Shown: one piece after another, positions 18,201 through 24,941 of the stretch | Position numbering within the stretch: the first letter of the stretch is position 1 | How the letters are laid out: the number at the start of each line of letters is the position of its first letter | Source: Telluria beijingensis | GTDB taxonomy: Bacteria > Pseudomonadota > Gammaproteobacteria > Burkholderiales > Burkholderiaceae_D | DNA: 64,000 nucleotides | Direction of reading: 5' to 3' | Assembly (NCBI RefSeq): GCF_030770395.1 | Contig: NZ_CP132480.1 | Span: 5,330,222-5,394,221, forward strand | Notes under the pieces: generated by a model | Seen by the model: only the letters and a program-made list of their open reading frames with translations | The model's database searches: none | What the model was told of the DNA's origin: nothing | Translations under genes and position numbers: made by a program

Positions 18201-19354
18201 ACGAAACGGGCGTGGCCGCGGTGCTGGGCAAGCCGGTCACCGGCGCCGGCCTGCGCGCGGCGGTGGCGCGCCTGCTGGGCGACGCCCGGGAAGCCGGCGC
18301 GGCGCCGGCCGCCGCGACGCTGGCCGGGGCGCTGGCCGGGATGCGCGTGCTGCTGGTCGAGGACAACGTCATCAACCAGGAGGTGGCCAGCTTCATCATG
18401 GCCCATGCCGGCGCGACGCTCGACATCGCCGCCAATGGCCGCGCCGCCGTCAGCATGCTGCAGGAGGACGCCGCCTACGACGTGGTGCTGATGGACTTGC
18501 AGATGCCGGTGATGAACGGCTTCGAGGCCACGGCCGCGATCCGCGCCGCCGGCTTGACCCTGCCGATCGTGGCCATGACCGCGAATGCGATGGACGAAGA
18601 CCGCCGGCGCTCGCTGGAAGCGGGCATGCAGGCCCACCTGGCCAAGCCGATCGACGTCGACGCGCTGGTGGCGACCCTGGCGCGGGTGACGCGGCGGCCG
18701 GCGCCCGCGGATGGCGCCGGGGCCAGGCCGGCGGCGGCGGCACTGCCGGCCGCGCTGCCGCACCTGCCCGGCATCGACCTCAAGTCCACCCTGCCCCGCT
18801 TCGCCGGCAGCGTCGAGCGCTTCTGCGCGCTGTTCGTGCGCTTCGCCGACGGCCAGGGCGCTACCGTCGCCGAACTGCGCGCCCACGTCGATGCGGGCGA
18901 CCGCACGGGCGCCGGCCAGCTGGCGCACCGGCTGCGCGGCGTCAGCGCCAACCTCGGCGCCGGCGCCGCTGCCGACGCCGCCGATGCGCTCGAACAGGCG
19001 CTGCGCACGGCCGACGACGGCACCGTGCGCCTGCGCCTGGCCGACCTGGCGCGGGAACTCGATGCGCTGGCCGCCAGCGCGCGCGAGCTGGCGCCGGCGC
19101 AGCCGGAGTCGTCCCCGGTCCTACCCCCGATGGATGACGGCGCCACGCTGCACGCCGCACTGGCGCAGCTGCTCCACTTACTACAGAATAACAATATGAA
19201 GGCCATCGCCGCCGAAGCCGCGCTGCGTCCGGCCCTGGCGGCGCAGGCCGGGCAGCAAGCCGCGGTGACGCTGGCCGACGCCATCGCCACCCTGCGCTTC
19301 GACGAGGCGGCGCGGCAGGTGGCGCGCCTCCTGGAGCGAAAGGAAACACCATGA
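15260..19354 (+). CDS. Hybrid sensor histidine kinase with two receiver domains and Hpt
   Basis: 1364 residues if the TTG at 15260 is the start: AGGAG lies six bases upstream and the first helix follows at once. An ATG at 15215 with GAGGA is the alternative. Order: membrane helix (about 10-30), periplasmic Cache-like sensor (to about 280), second helix (about 285-303), two PAS regions (about 375-630), HisKA with His656 in SHELRTPMN, HATPase (LLNLVGNAVKF, DTGVGI, GGAGLGLSI), receiver 1 (Asp939 in VDSAMPG), receiver 2 (Asp1079 in LMDLQMP) and a C-terminal Hpt with LAHRLRG (His1223). This is a BarA/TorS-like phosphorelay. The receiver-GGDEF gene overlaps by four bases (ATGA), so that protein is the probable output. 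Confidence 0.9.
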   Translation: MPFARLPLPSIRAKLYILVLACALPILLGYIALARDAAVRERDHVARDARTVAEVLAAAVDRDIESGETAARVLANTAMMARGDMAAIHEVARSLLRPDFPAQAFVLSLPNGIPLINTRYPLGAPLPRAGNEEDIRRVAETGDTVASGLHRLDNGDQYALSVEVPIWHEGEVRFVLSVHLRPRRMAELLDSQHLPDGWIAAIHDRRLLTVSRSADAGQHLGAPMAPALAAAVARGGPGIVELAQASGPPTFAAFARSPEHGWVVTIRFPHDAAGALLGRSMAKTVAVIACLLAISLALAWALGGSIARAVQGLAGPAENLGRGAPLELPPSDIREVEAVAQALRRVDAELQEYRQGLETLVAERTRELERSKAQLETVYAAIPVGLCFMDTELRMVMVNDYLADINGRPARAHAGRTLPELLGPAGVEFETNYRRVIDSGRPLVEIEATGEVPSAPGVMRHWISSYYPVHGPDHKLMGVNAVVLDITERKRQQQRERDHQEMFRALFEAAGDAHLLLAYGASFVSANQAAADLFGFRDPAALLDESPASLSPLLQPDGRPSNEVALEHMRRTLDEGRLAFEWVHLRADGSPFHADVLLTRVDIGGVGMMQATVRDIGARVAAEAALRATGAQLEAALRLAEQASRAKSEFLANMSHELRTPMNAIVGLARLLEEGQLGRRERGYVARMRTAARSLLGMLSDLLDFSRIEAGQLTLERIPLRIDEILASVAVLNGPGAWARGVELVFAVDPALPPLLRGDPVRLEQVLLNLVGNAVKFTERGEIVLSIGLRAADDDTARLAFEVRDTGVGIAPEVQAGIFEVFSQADSSTVRKYGGAGLGLSIARRLVELAGGTLALDSAPGAGATFRFALDFAVLEPAPAAPPLAPDALRVLVADDNASARAALAAACAAFGWRVDTAPDGGAALAALGDARYDLAFVDSAMPGLDGLALIAAVRAAGMHLPRFCLLAPDPDTERYAELGDETGVAAVLGKPVTGAGLRAAVARLLGDAREAGAAPAAATLAGALAGMRVLLVEDNVINQEVASFIMAHAGATLDIAANGRAAVSMLQEDAAYDVVLMDLQMPVMNGFEATAAIRAAGLTLPIVAMTANAMDEDRRRSLEAGMQAHLAKPIDVDALVATLARVTRRPAPADGAGARPAAAALPAALPHLPGIDLKSTLPRFAGSVERFCALFVRFADGQGATVAELRAHVDAGDRTGAGQLAHRLRGVSANLGAGAAADAADALEQALRTADDGTVRLRLADLARELDALAASARELAPAQPESSPVLPPMDDGATLHAALAQLLHLLQNNNMKAIAAEAALRPALAAQAGQQAAVTLADAIATLRFDEAARQVARLLERKETP

Positions 19355-20307
19355 GCTGGACCGAGATGGCCCTCAATGGCCGCATCCTGGTGGTCGACGA
19401 TGCAATGGAAAACGTCCAGATCCTGCACGCGGCGCTGCAGGACGAGCAGGAAGTGCTGTTCGCGCTCGATGGCGAACGCGCGCTGGAACTGGCGCGCAGC
19501 CAGCTTCCCGACCTGATCCTGGTCGACGCCATGATGCCTGGCATGGACGGCTATGCCGTGTGCGCGGCGCTGCGCGCGGCGCCCGAGACGCGCGACATCC
19601 CCGTCATCTTCGTCACCGCCCTCAAGACGCCGGAAGACGAGACCCGCGCGCTGGAAGCCGGCGCCGCCGACTTCATCAGCAAGCCGGTCAACGCGGCCGT
19701 GGTGCGCGCCCGCGTGCGCACCCAGCTGACCGTCAAGCGCCAGGCCGACGCGCTGCGCGCGCTGACCCTCACCGATCCGCTGACCGGCGTCGCCAACCGC
19801 CGCGCCTTCGACGAGCGCCTGGAAGCCGAATGGCGGCGCTGCGCGCGCGCCGGGTTGCCGGTGGCACTGGTCCTGGCCGACGTCGACCATTTCAAGGCCT
19901 ATAACGACCATTACGGCCACCAGGCCGGCGACGCCTGCCTGGTGCAGGTGGCGGCGGCGCTGCGGCGCGGCGCCGGCCGCACGCACGACCTGGTCACGCG
20001 CTACGGCGGCGAGGAATTCGCCATCTTGCTGCCCCAGCTCGACCTTCACGGCGCCGAGGGCGTGGCGCACCGCCTGGCCGACGAACTGGCCCGGCTCGGC
20101 ATCGCGCACGCGGCCTCGTCGACGGCGCCGCAACTGACCATGAGCATGGGACTGGCGAGCCTGGTGCCGGAGGATGGGCAAGGGTCCGACACGCTGGTGG
20201 CACGCGCCGACGCCCTGCTCTACCGGGCCAAGGCGGACGGACGCAACCGCTATCGGGTGGATGCGGCAGCCGGCGCGCCCACGCCAGGCCGCAAGGTTCA
20301 GGCGTAG
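19351..20307 (+). CDS. Response regulator diguanylate cyclase (REC-GGDEF)
   Basis: A 318-residue PleD/WspR-like protein. The receiver (about 10-125) has acidic pocket VVDD, phospho-acceptor Asp59 in LVDAMMPG and Lys in SKPVN. The GGDEF domain (about 145-305) has an intact active site GGEEF at 219-223 and an allosteric I-site RTHD exactly five residues before it. It should make c-di-GMP when phosphorylated and be product-inhibited. The start overlaps the kinase stop, which argues strongly for a phosphorelay pair. The divergent mshE product is of the c-di-GMP-binding MshE type, so pilus extension is a plausible local target. Confidence 0.93.
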   Translation: MSWTEMALNGRILVVDDAMENVQILHAALQDEQEVLFALDGERALELARSQLPDLILVDAMMPGMDGYAVCAALRAAPETRDIPVIFVTALKTPEDETRALEAGAADFISKPVNAAVVRARVRTQLTVKRQADALRALTLTDPLTGVANRRAFDERLEAEWRRCARAGLPVALVLADVDHFKAYNDHYGHQAGDACLVQVAAALRRGAGRTHDLVTRYGGEEFAILLPQLDLHGAEGVAHRLADELARLGIAHAASSTAPQLTMSMGLASLVPEDGQGSDTLVARADALLYRAKADGRNRYRVDAAAGAPTPGRKVQA

Positions 20308-20753
20308 CAGCGGATCAGGAACTCGGCCACGCACACGGGCTTGGCCGCGCCCTCGGCCTCGATCGTCACGTCCCAGGCGAATTGCCAGCCGCCGGCTACC
20401 GCCTCGGCGCCGCGCAGCAGCCAGCGGCCGCGCACCCGGCTGCCGGCCGGCAGCGGACTGGGAAAGCGCACCTTGTTCAGGCCATAGTTGACGCCCATGC
20501 GCATGCCTTCGATCGCGAGTGCGCTGGTGAGCATGGCCGGCAACAGCGACAAGGTGAGGAAGCCGTGCGCCACCGGCTGGCCGAACGGAGATTCGCGCCG
20601 GCAGCGCTCGGGATCGAGGTGGATCCACTGGCGGTCGTCGGTGGCCTCGGCGAAGGTGGCGATGCGGTCCTGCCCCACCGCGAACCAGTCGGAGACGGCG
20701 ACTTCGTGGCCCACCCGGGCGGGCAGCGCGTCGAGGGCGATCGTGGTGGCCAT
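20298..20753 (-). CDS. MaoC-family (R)-specific enoyl-CoA hydratase, second subunit
   Basis: 151 residues from an ATG at 20753 preceded by AAAGGAGA. A single hotdog domain carries the hydratase motif FAEATDDRQWIHLDPERC, with the expected Asp/His pair, followed by GQPVAHGFLTLSLLP. This is the NodN/MaoC type that hydrates trans-2-enoyl-CoA. The gene is last in a four-gene operon; its start codon overlaps the stop of the upstream MaoC gene by one base. Two adjacent small MaoC genes suggest a heteromer. The 3' end overlaps the convergent diguanylate cyclase gene by 10 bases. Confidence 0.88.
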   Translation of the reverse strand: MATTIALDALPARVGHEVAVSDWFAVGQDRIATFAEATDDRQWIHLDPERCRRESPFGQPVAHGFLTLSLLPAMLTSALAIEGMRMGVNYGLNKVRFPSPLPAGSRVRGRWLLRGAEAVAGGWQFAWDVTIEAEGAAKPVCVAEFLIRCYA

Positions 20754-21280
20754 CAGCTCTCCTTTGCGGGACGGCGCCCGTACATGCTCATGCCGTCGAC
20801 CGTGCACACGTCGAGGCCGTGCTGGTTGGTGGCGATCCAGGTCGACCAGACGACGCCGCGATCGGGTTTGGTGTTGGACGCCTTGACCTGGCGCGTGAGA
20901 TAGCGCACGCGCAGCGTGTCGCCGGCGCGCACCGGCTGCAGCCAGCGCACGCCGTCGAGGCCGGGCGAGCCCATGCCGGCCGAGGCGTTCAACAGGCCGT
21001 CGACCACCATCCGCATCATCATGCTGCAGGTATGCCAGCCGCTGGCGATGAGGCCGCCGTACAGCGAAGACCCGGCGGCGTCATGGTCGACGTGGAAGGA
21101 CTGGGGATCGAATTCACGGGCGAAGGCGAGGATCTCGGCCTCGGTGACGGTGCGCTCGCCCAGGTCGATCTGCTGGCCGGGGTGGAAATCCTCGAAATAC
21201 CAGCGCTTGCCGGGCTGCGCCTGGACATCCGCCTGCCCGGGCGCCTGCGCCGCCGCTCCCTTGTCTGGTCCTGCCGTCAT
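20753..21280 (-). CDS. MaoC-family dehydratase, first subunit
   Basis: 175 residues from the ATG at 21280, which overlaps the acyl-CoA dehydrogenase stop (ATGA). After a 25-residue polar leader comes a hotdog domain: WYFEDFHPGQQIDLGERTVT, then FAREFDPQSFHVDHDAAG with the Asp/His pair, then GLIASGWHTCSMMMRMVVDG. The leader is not a signal peptide. It is similar in plan to the next gene, and the two may pair as in the ChsH1/ChsH2 hydratase of actinobacterial steroid degradation, although sequence alone does not show this. Confidence 0.88.
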   Translation of the reverse strand: MTAGPDKGAAAQAPGQADVQAQPGKRWYFEDFHPGQQIDLGERTVTEAEILAFAREFDPQSFHVDHDAAGSSLYGGLIASGWHTCSMMMRMVVDGLLNASAGMGSPGLDGVRWLQPVRAGDTLRVRYLTRQVKASNTKPDRGVVWSTWIATNQHGLDVCTVDGMSMYGRRPAKES

Positions 21281-22491
21281 GCAGCCTCCGTGAATCCCGG
21301 CTGCGCCATGAAGCGCTCCAGGTGGTGATCCATATCGCCCAGCGTCAATTCGATCGTCGCCAGGCGCTTGAAATAGTGCGCGGCCGGCAGCTCGTCGGTC
21401 ACGCCCATGCCGCCGTGCAGCTGGATGGCGCCCTGGCCGATCGCGCGCGCGGCCAGGCCCACGCGGTACTTGGCGGCAGACACGGCGCGCCGGCGCGCAG
21501 CGACATCGGCATCGGCGTCGCTGCCCATGCCGCCTTCGCTGCCCTCGCGACCTTCGCCACCTTCGCCACCCGCGCCGCCGCGCGCACGCGCCAGCGCCAG
21601 CGCCGCCAGCAAGGCCATCGACCGCGCCTGCTCCAGGTGGATCGCCATATCGGCCATCCGGTGCTGCAGGGCCTGGAACTTGCCGATCGGCGCGCCGAAC
21701 TGCTGGCGCGTCTTGAGGTAGTCGAGCGTCGCATCGAACAGCGCCTGCATCGCCCCCAGCGCCTCGGCGCACAGCAGGCCGGCGCCAACGTCGAGCGCCG
21801 CATCGAGGATGGCGCCGCCTTCACCCGCCCGCCCGACCAGGGCCCCGGCATCGACCATCACGCCGTCGAGTGTCACGTCGGCCGCGCGCAGCCCGTCGAG
21901 CATGCGGTAGCCGGTGATGCGCAGGCCGGCGCTGTCGCGCGGCACCGCGAACAGGCTCACGCCGTCCATGCCCTGGCCGCCGCCCCCGTCGCGGGCCGAC
22001 ACCACCAGCACGTCGGCTTCGGCGCCATGCACGACTACCCGCTTGTCGCCATGCAGGCGATAGCCGCCCTCGGTGGCCTCGGCGCGGGTGGCGATGTCGA
22101 AGGCGTCGTGGCGCGACTGGCGCTCGCCGAGCGCGCAAGCGAGTTTGAGGTCGCCCGCCGCCACCCGTTCGAGCAGCGCGCCATGCCCGCCGCCCAGGCG
22201 CAGGAATTCGGCCCCCAGCACCGTCGCCACATACGGTTCGACCACCAGTCCACGGCCGAGTTCCTGCATCACGGCGAACATGGCGACGGCGTCGCCGCCG
22301 AAGCCGCCGTGTTCCTCGGGCACCGGCAGCGCCGTCAGGCCCAGTTCGGCCATGGTGGCCCAGGCCGCGGCCGAGACCCCGGCCTCGCCGTGGACGATCG
22401 CGCGCCTTGCCTCCGGGCCGTAGTCGCGCCCGATCCAGCGCCGGATGGCATCGGCCAGTTGCTGCTGTTCCTGGTTCAGTTCGAAGTGCAT
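21277..22491 (-). CDS. Acyl-CoA dehydrogenase, small-subunit type (PimD-like)
   Basis: 404 residues with the acyl-CoA dehydrogenase plan: N-terminal helical domain (QQQLADAIRRWIGRDYGPEA), middle beta domain (YRLHGDKRVVVHGAEADVLV) and C-terminal helical domain (YLKTRQQFGAPIGKFQALQH, LHGGMGVTDELPAAHYFKRL). Odd: a Gly/Glu/Ala-rich insertion of about 25 residues (GEGGEGREGSEGG) sits in the C-terminal domain and is encoded by near-repeats at about 21535-21585. It is likely a surface loop. It follows the other dehydrogenase by seven bases. The pair resembles two-subunit dehydrogenases such as PimC/PimD or ChsE1/ChsE2; the substrate cannot be read from sequence. Confidence 0.88.
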   Translation of the reverse strand: MHFELNQEQQQLADAIRRWIGRDYGPEARRAIVHGEAGVSAAAWATMAELGLTALPVPEEHGGFGGDAVAMFAVMQELGRGLVVEPYVATVLGAEFLRLGGGHGALLERVAAGDLKLACALGERQSRHDAFDIATRAEATEGGYRLHGDKRVVVHGAEADVLVVSARDGGGGQGMDGVSLFAVPRDSAGLRITGYRMLDGLRAADVTLDGVMVDAGALVGRAGEGGAILDAALDVGAGLLCAEALGAMQALFDATLDYLKTRQQFGAPIGKFQALQHRMADMAIHLEQARSMALLAALALARARGGAGGEGGEGREGSEGGMGSDADADVAARRRAVSAAKYRVGLAARAIGQGAIQLHGGMGVTDELPAAHYFKRLATIELTLGDMDHHLERFMAQPGFTEAA

Positions 22492-22498
22492 GCCGTCC

Positions 22499-23701
22499 TC
22501 ACAGTCCCAGCATCATCTGGGCGATGATATTGCGTTGGATTTCGTTCGATCCGCCATAGATCGACGTCTTGCGGTAGTTGAAGTAATAGCTTGCGAGCGG
22601 CGCCGCATCGTCGTCGCCCGCCAGCGCGTGTTGGCGCGCGCCATCGAGGTAGGCCGGATCGAAGGGCAGCGCCTGCGGACCGGCCGCGTCGAGCATCAAT
22701 TCGGTGAGCGCCTGCTGGATCTCGGTGCCCTTGATCTTGAGCATCGAAGCCTCGGGGCCGGGCGCGGCCTCGCCCCGCGCCAGCACCCGCAGCACCGTCA
22801 TCTCGAGGGCCATCAGTTCGATCTCGAGCGCCGCCACCTTCGCGCCGAACAGCGGATCGTCGAGCAGCGGCCGGCCGCGCTTGCGTTCGCGCAGCGCCAG
22901 CCGCTTGACGAAGGCCAGTTCGCGCTTTGAGCGGCCAACGGCGGCGATGCCGGTGCGCTCGTGGCCAAGGAGGTACTTGGCATAGGTCCAGCCGCGGTTT
23001 TCCTGGCCCACCAGATTGGCGGCCGGCACCCGCACGTCGTCGAAGAAGACTTCATTGACTTCATGCTCTTCGTCGAGCATCGCGATCGGGCGCACCGTGA
23101 CGCCGGGGCTGCGCATGTCGATCAGCAGGAAGGAAATGCCCTCCTGCTTGCGCACGCCGGGGTCGGTGCGCACCAGGCAGAAGATCATGTCGGCATGCTG
23201 GGCCAGCGTCGTCCAGGTCTTCTGGCCGTTGACGATATAGTGCTCGCCGTCGGCGTCGGTCGCGCGGCGGGCGCTGGTCTTGAGCGAGGCCAGGTCAGAA
23301 CCGGCGCCAGGTTCGGAATAGCCCTGGCACCACCAGTCCTCGCAGGCCAGGATGCGCGGCAGGTAGTATTCCTTTTGCTGCTGGCTGCCGAAGGCCATGA
23401 TCACGGGCGCCACCATATTGACGCCGAACGGCAGCACCTGCGGCGCGCCCGCCAGCGCGCATTCTTCGTCGAAGATGTGGCGCTGCACCGGCGTCCAGCC
23501 GGGGCCGCCGTACTCGACCGGCCAGCCGGGCGCGGCCCAGCCCTGGGCGGCCAGGATGCGGTGCCAGCGGACGTAGTCGTCGCGCTGCAGGCGCAGATGC
23601 TGGCGGACCTTGTGCTGGAGTTCAGGCGGGAGCGTCGAAGCGAGGAAGGCGCGAACCTGGTCGCGGAAGGCCAGGTCGGCGTCGGAGTAAAGCAGGTCCA
23701 T
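22499..23701 (-). CDS. Acyl-CoA dehydrogenase, large-subunit type (PimC-like)
   Basis: 400 residues; the start ATG at 23701 has AAGGAG upstream. Family motifs are CQGYSEPGAGSDLASLKTSA (substrate and FAD contact), YIVNGQKTWTTLAQHADMIF, FDDVRVPAANLVGQENRGW and the terminal YGGSNEIQRNIIAQMMLGL, which contacts FAD. It is the promoter-proximal gene of the operon with the small dehydrogenase and two MaoC hydratases. Together these would carry out the first two steps of a beta-oxidation cycle on an unusual acyl-CoA (long dicarboxylic, branched or ring-bearing). No thiolase or CoA ligase gene is present in the window. Confidence 0.9.
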   Translation of the reverse strand: MDLLYSDADLAFRDQVRAFLASTLPPELQHKVRQHLRLQRDDYVRWHRILAAQGWAAPGWPVEYGGPGWTPVQRHIFDEECALAGAPQVLPFGVNMVAPVIMAFGSQQQKEYYLPRILACEDWWCQGYSEPGAGSDLASLKTSARRATDADGEHYIVNGQKTWTTLAQHADMIFCLVRTDPGVRKQEGISFLLIDMRSPGVTVRPIAMLDEEHEVNEVFFDDVRVPAANLVGQENRGWTYAKYLLGHERTGIAAVGRSKRELAFVKRLALRERKRGRPLLDDPLFGAKVAALEIELMALEMTVLRVLARGEAAPGPEASMLKIKGTEIQQALTELMLDAAGPQALPFDPAYLDGARQHALAGDDDAAPLASYYFNYRKTSIYGGSNEIQRNIIAQMMLGL

Positions 23702-23824
23702 GCGGTCTCCTTGTTATCGTCGTCATGAATAGCACGATCGTTCACAAGGATTGTACCCGAATCGGCCGCACCGCCAATGGTCGGCGGCGCGGTGCCGCAC
23801 CCGGCGTGGCCGGGCGCGCGGCGC

Positions 23825-24586
23825 TTATTGCTTGCCGTTGCGGCGGCGCGAGAAGGCGCCGGCGCCCATCAGGCCTGCCAGCATCAGCGCGATCGTGCCC
23901 GGTTCCGGCACCGCGTTGATTTCGTCGGGCAGCGCACCGACTTCGTCCTGCACCGGCAGCTGGAAGATCGGCTCGTCGCCCGGACCCGGCACGATGACTT
24001 CGCCGCCGCCGGCATCGCTGCCCGAACCTGGGGCGGCCGGGCCGCTGCCATTGCCGCCGCCGGCGTTGCCGCTGCCTGGCGTGGTGGTGCCGGTGCCTGG
24101 GGCGGCATTGCCGCCACCCGGGGCCGCGCCACTGCCGCCGCCGCCACCGCCGCTGGCAGGCGCTTCGCCCGCAGGCGCGCCCGGCGCCGTGGCATTGCCG
24201 CCGCCGGTCTGGCCAGGCACGATCTTGACGCCGTCGCCATCGTTGATGACCGAGACCGAATTGCCATAGCGGGCGGCCAGCAGGCCGTTGCCGGCGCTCA
24301 GCACATAATCTGCGTCGATACCTTGCTGGACGAACAGCTTCTGGGCATCGGCCGACGACAGGCTGGCGCTGGCCTTGCCGATCAGCGCGCTCGACAGGTC
24401 GCCGTTGGCGCTGTGCGCGATGCCGCCGACCAGGCTGACATCGTTGCCCAGCACGCCGGACCCGATCACACTGCTGCCATTACCGGCAGTCCATCCATTC
24501 TGGAAGCCGGTCGTGGATACGACGTCCGCCTGGGCGGCGCCGGCGCTTGCCAAAAGCCCTGCAACAACGAGGTGGCGAATTGACAT
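23825..24586 (-). CDS. PEP-CTERM sorted extracellular protein
   Basis: 253 residues. A signal peptide (LVVAGLLASAGAAQA) comes first and the C-terminus carries the PEP-CTERM sorting tag: VPEPGTIALMLAGLMGAGAF then RRRNGK. EpsH/exosortase-type enzymes process such tags in exopolysaccharide-producing Gram-negatives. Between them is a Ser/Ala-rich domain (SSVIGSGVLGNDVSLVGG) and a very Gly/Ala/Pro-rich linker (about 125-200). No exosortase gene occurs in the window. The function of the central domain is not recognised. The protein is probably a surface or biofilm-matrix component. Confidence 0.85.
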   Translation of the reverse strand: MSIRHLVVAGLLASAGAAQADVVSTTGFQNGWTAGNGSSVIGSGVLGNDVSLVGGIAHSANGDLSSALIGKASASLSSADAQKLFVQQGIDADYVLSAGNGLLAARYGNSVSVINDGDGVKIVPGQTGGGNATAPGAPAGEAPASGGGGGGSGAAPGGGNAAPGTGTTTPGSGNAGGGNGSGPAAPGSGSDAGGGEVIVPGPGDEPIFQLPVQDEVGALPDEINAVPEPGTIALMLAGLMGAGAFSRRRNGKQ

Positions 24587-24862
24587 GAGGATAACTCCTA
24601 AGGAAAGTAAAGATTATTGTTTTTACAACCACGGACTCATCCTACCACAAAGCAAAAACCTTAGATTTTGGCCAACATCAAACCGTGCATGCGTAATTAC
24701 TGCTGAGTATTAGCCTATAGATATCACCGTTTCATCATTTCTGGCATATTTATTTCACGCCACTCGAAGAGGATGGAATAGAGACTTTTGAAAGAGGCAC
24801 GGGGATTCAGGGATCAACCTGACAACTTTGCCAGTGTCCGTTTTCGTGAGGTCTCGCGTATG
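24587..24862. other. AT-rich intergenic region upstream of the PEP-CTERM gene
   Basis: About 275 bases, clearly lower in GC than the rest of the window, between the PEP-CTERM start and the terminator of the prc gene. It must hold the leftward PEP-CTERM promoter. Several TATA-like runs occur (24640-24780) but no convincing hexamer pair, and no sigma54-type -24/-12 element was found. Confidence 0.4.
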
Positions 24863-24892
24863 AAAAAAGGCCGCACCATCGCTGGTGCGGCC
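24863..24892 (-). terminator. Rho-independent terminator of prc
   Basis: A perfect ten-pair stem GGCCGCACCA/TGGTGCGGCC with a four-base loop. On the minus strand it ends in six T residues (24868-24863). It lies 50 bases after the prc stop. Confidence 0.9.
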
Positions 24893-24941
24893 TCTCGTCT
24901 CAAGGTGCGGACCGTTGCCGCACCCTGCCAGTCACTTGCCT

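Noticed and set aside
15242-18928. A 1228-codon open frame on the minus strand across the hybrid kinase gene
   Set aside because: It is the complement of a clearly coding gene; composition is Arg/Gln/Ala/His-rich without domains. At this GC content antisense frames stay open by chance.
24699-24711. 13-base match actgctgagtatt, inverted at 45437-45449, upstream of two secreted-protein genes
   Set aside because: Many 13-base matches are expected by chance in 64 kb, and orientation relative to the genes differs.
24587-24862. A sigma54 promoter for the PEP-CTERM gene, known for such genes in some bacteria
   Set aside because: No TGGCAC-N5-TTGC-like element found upstream.
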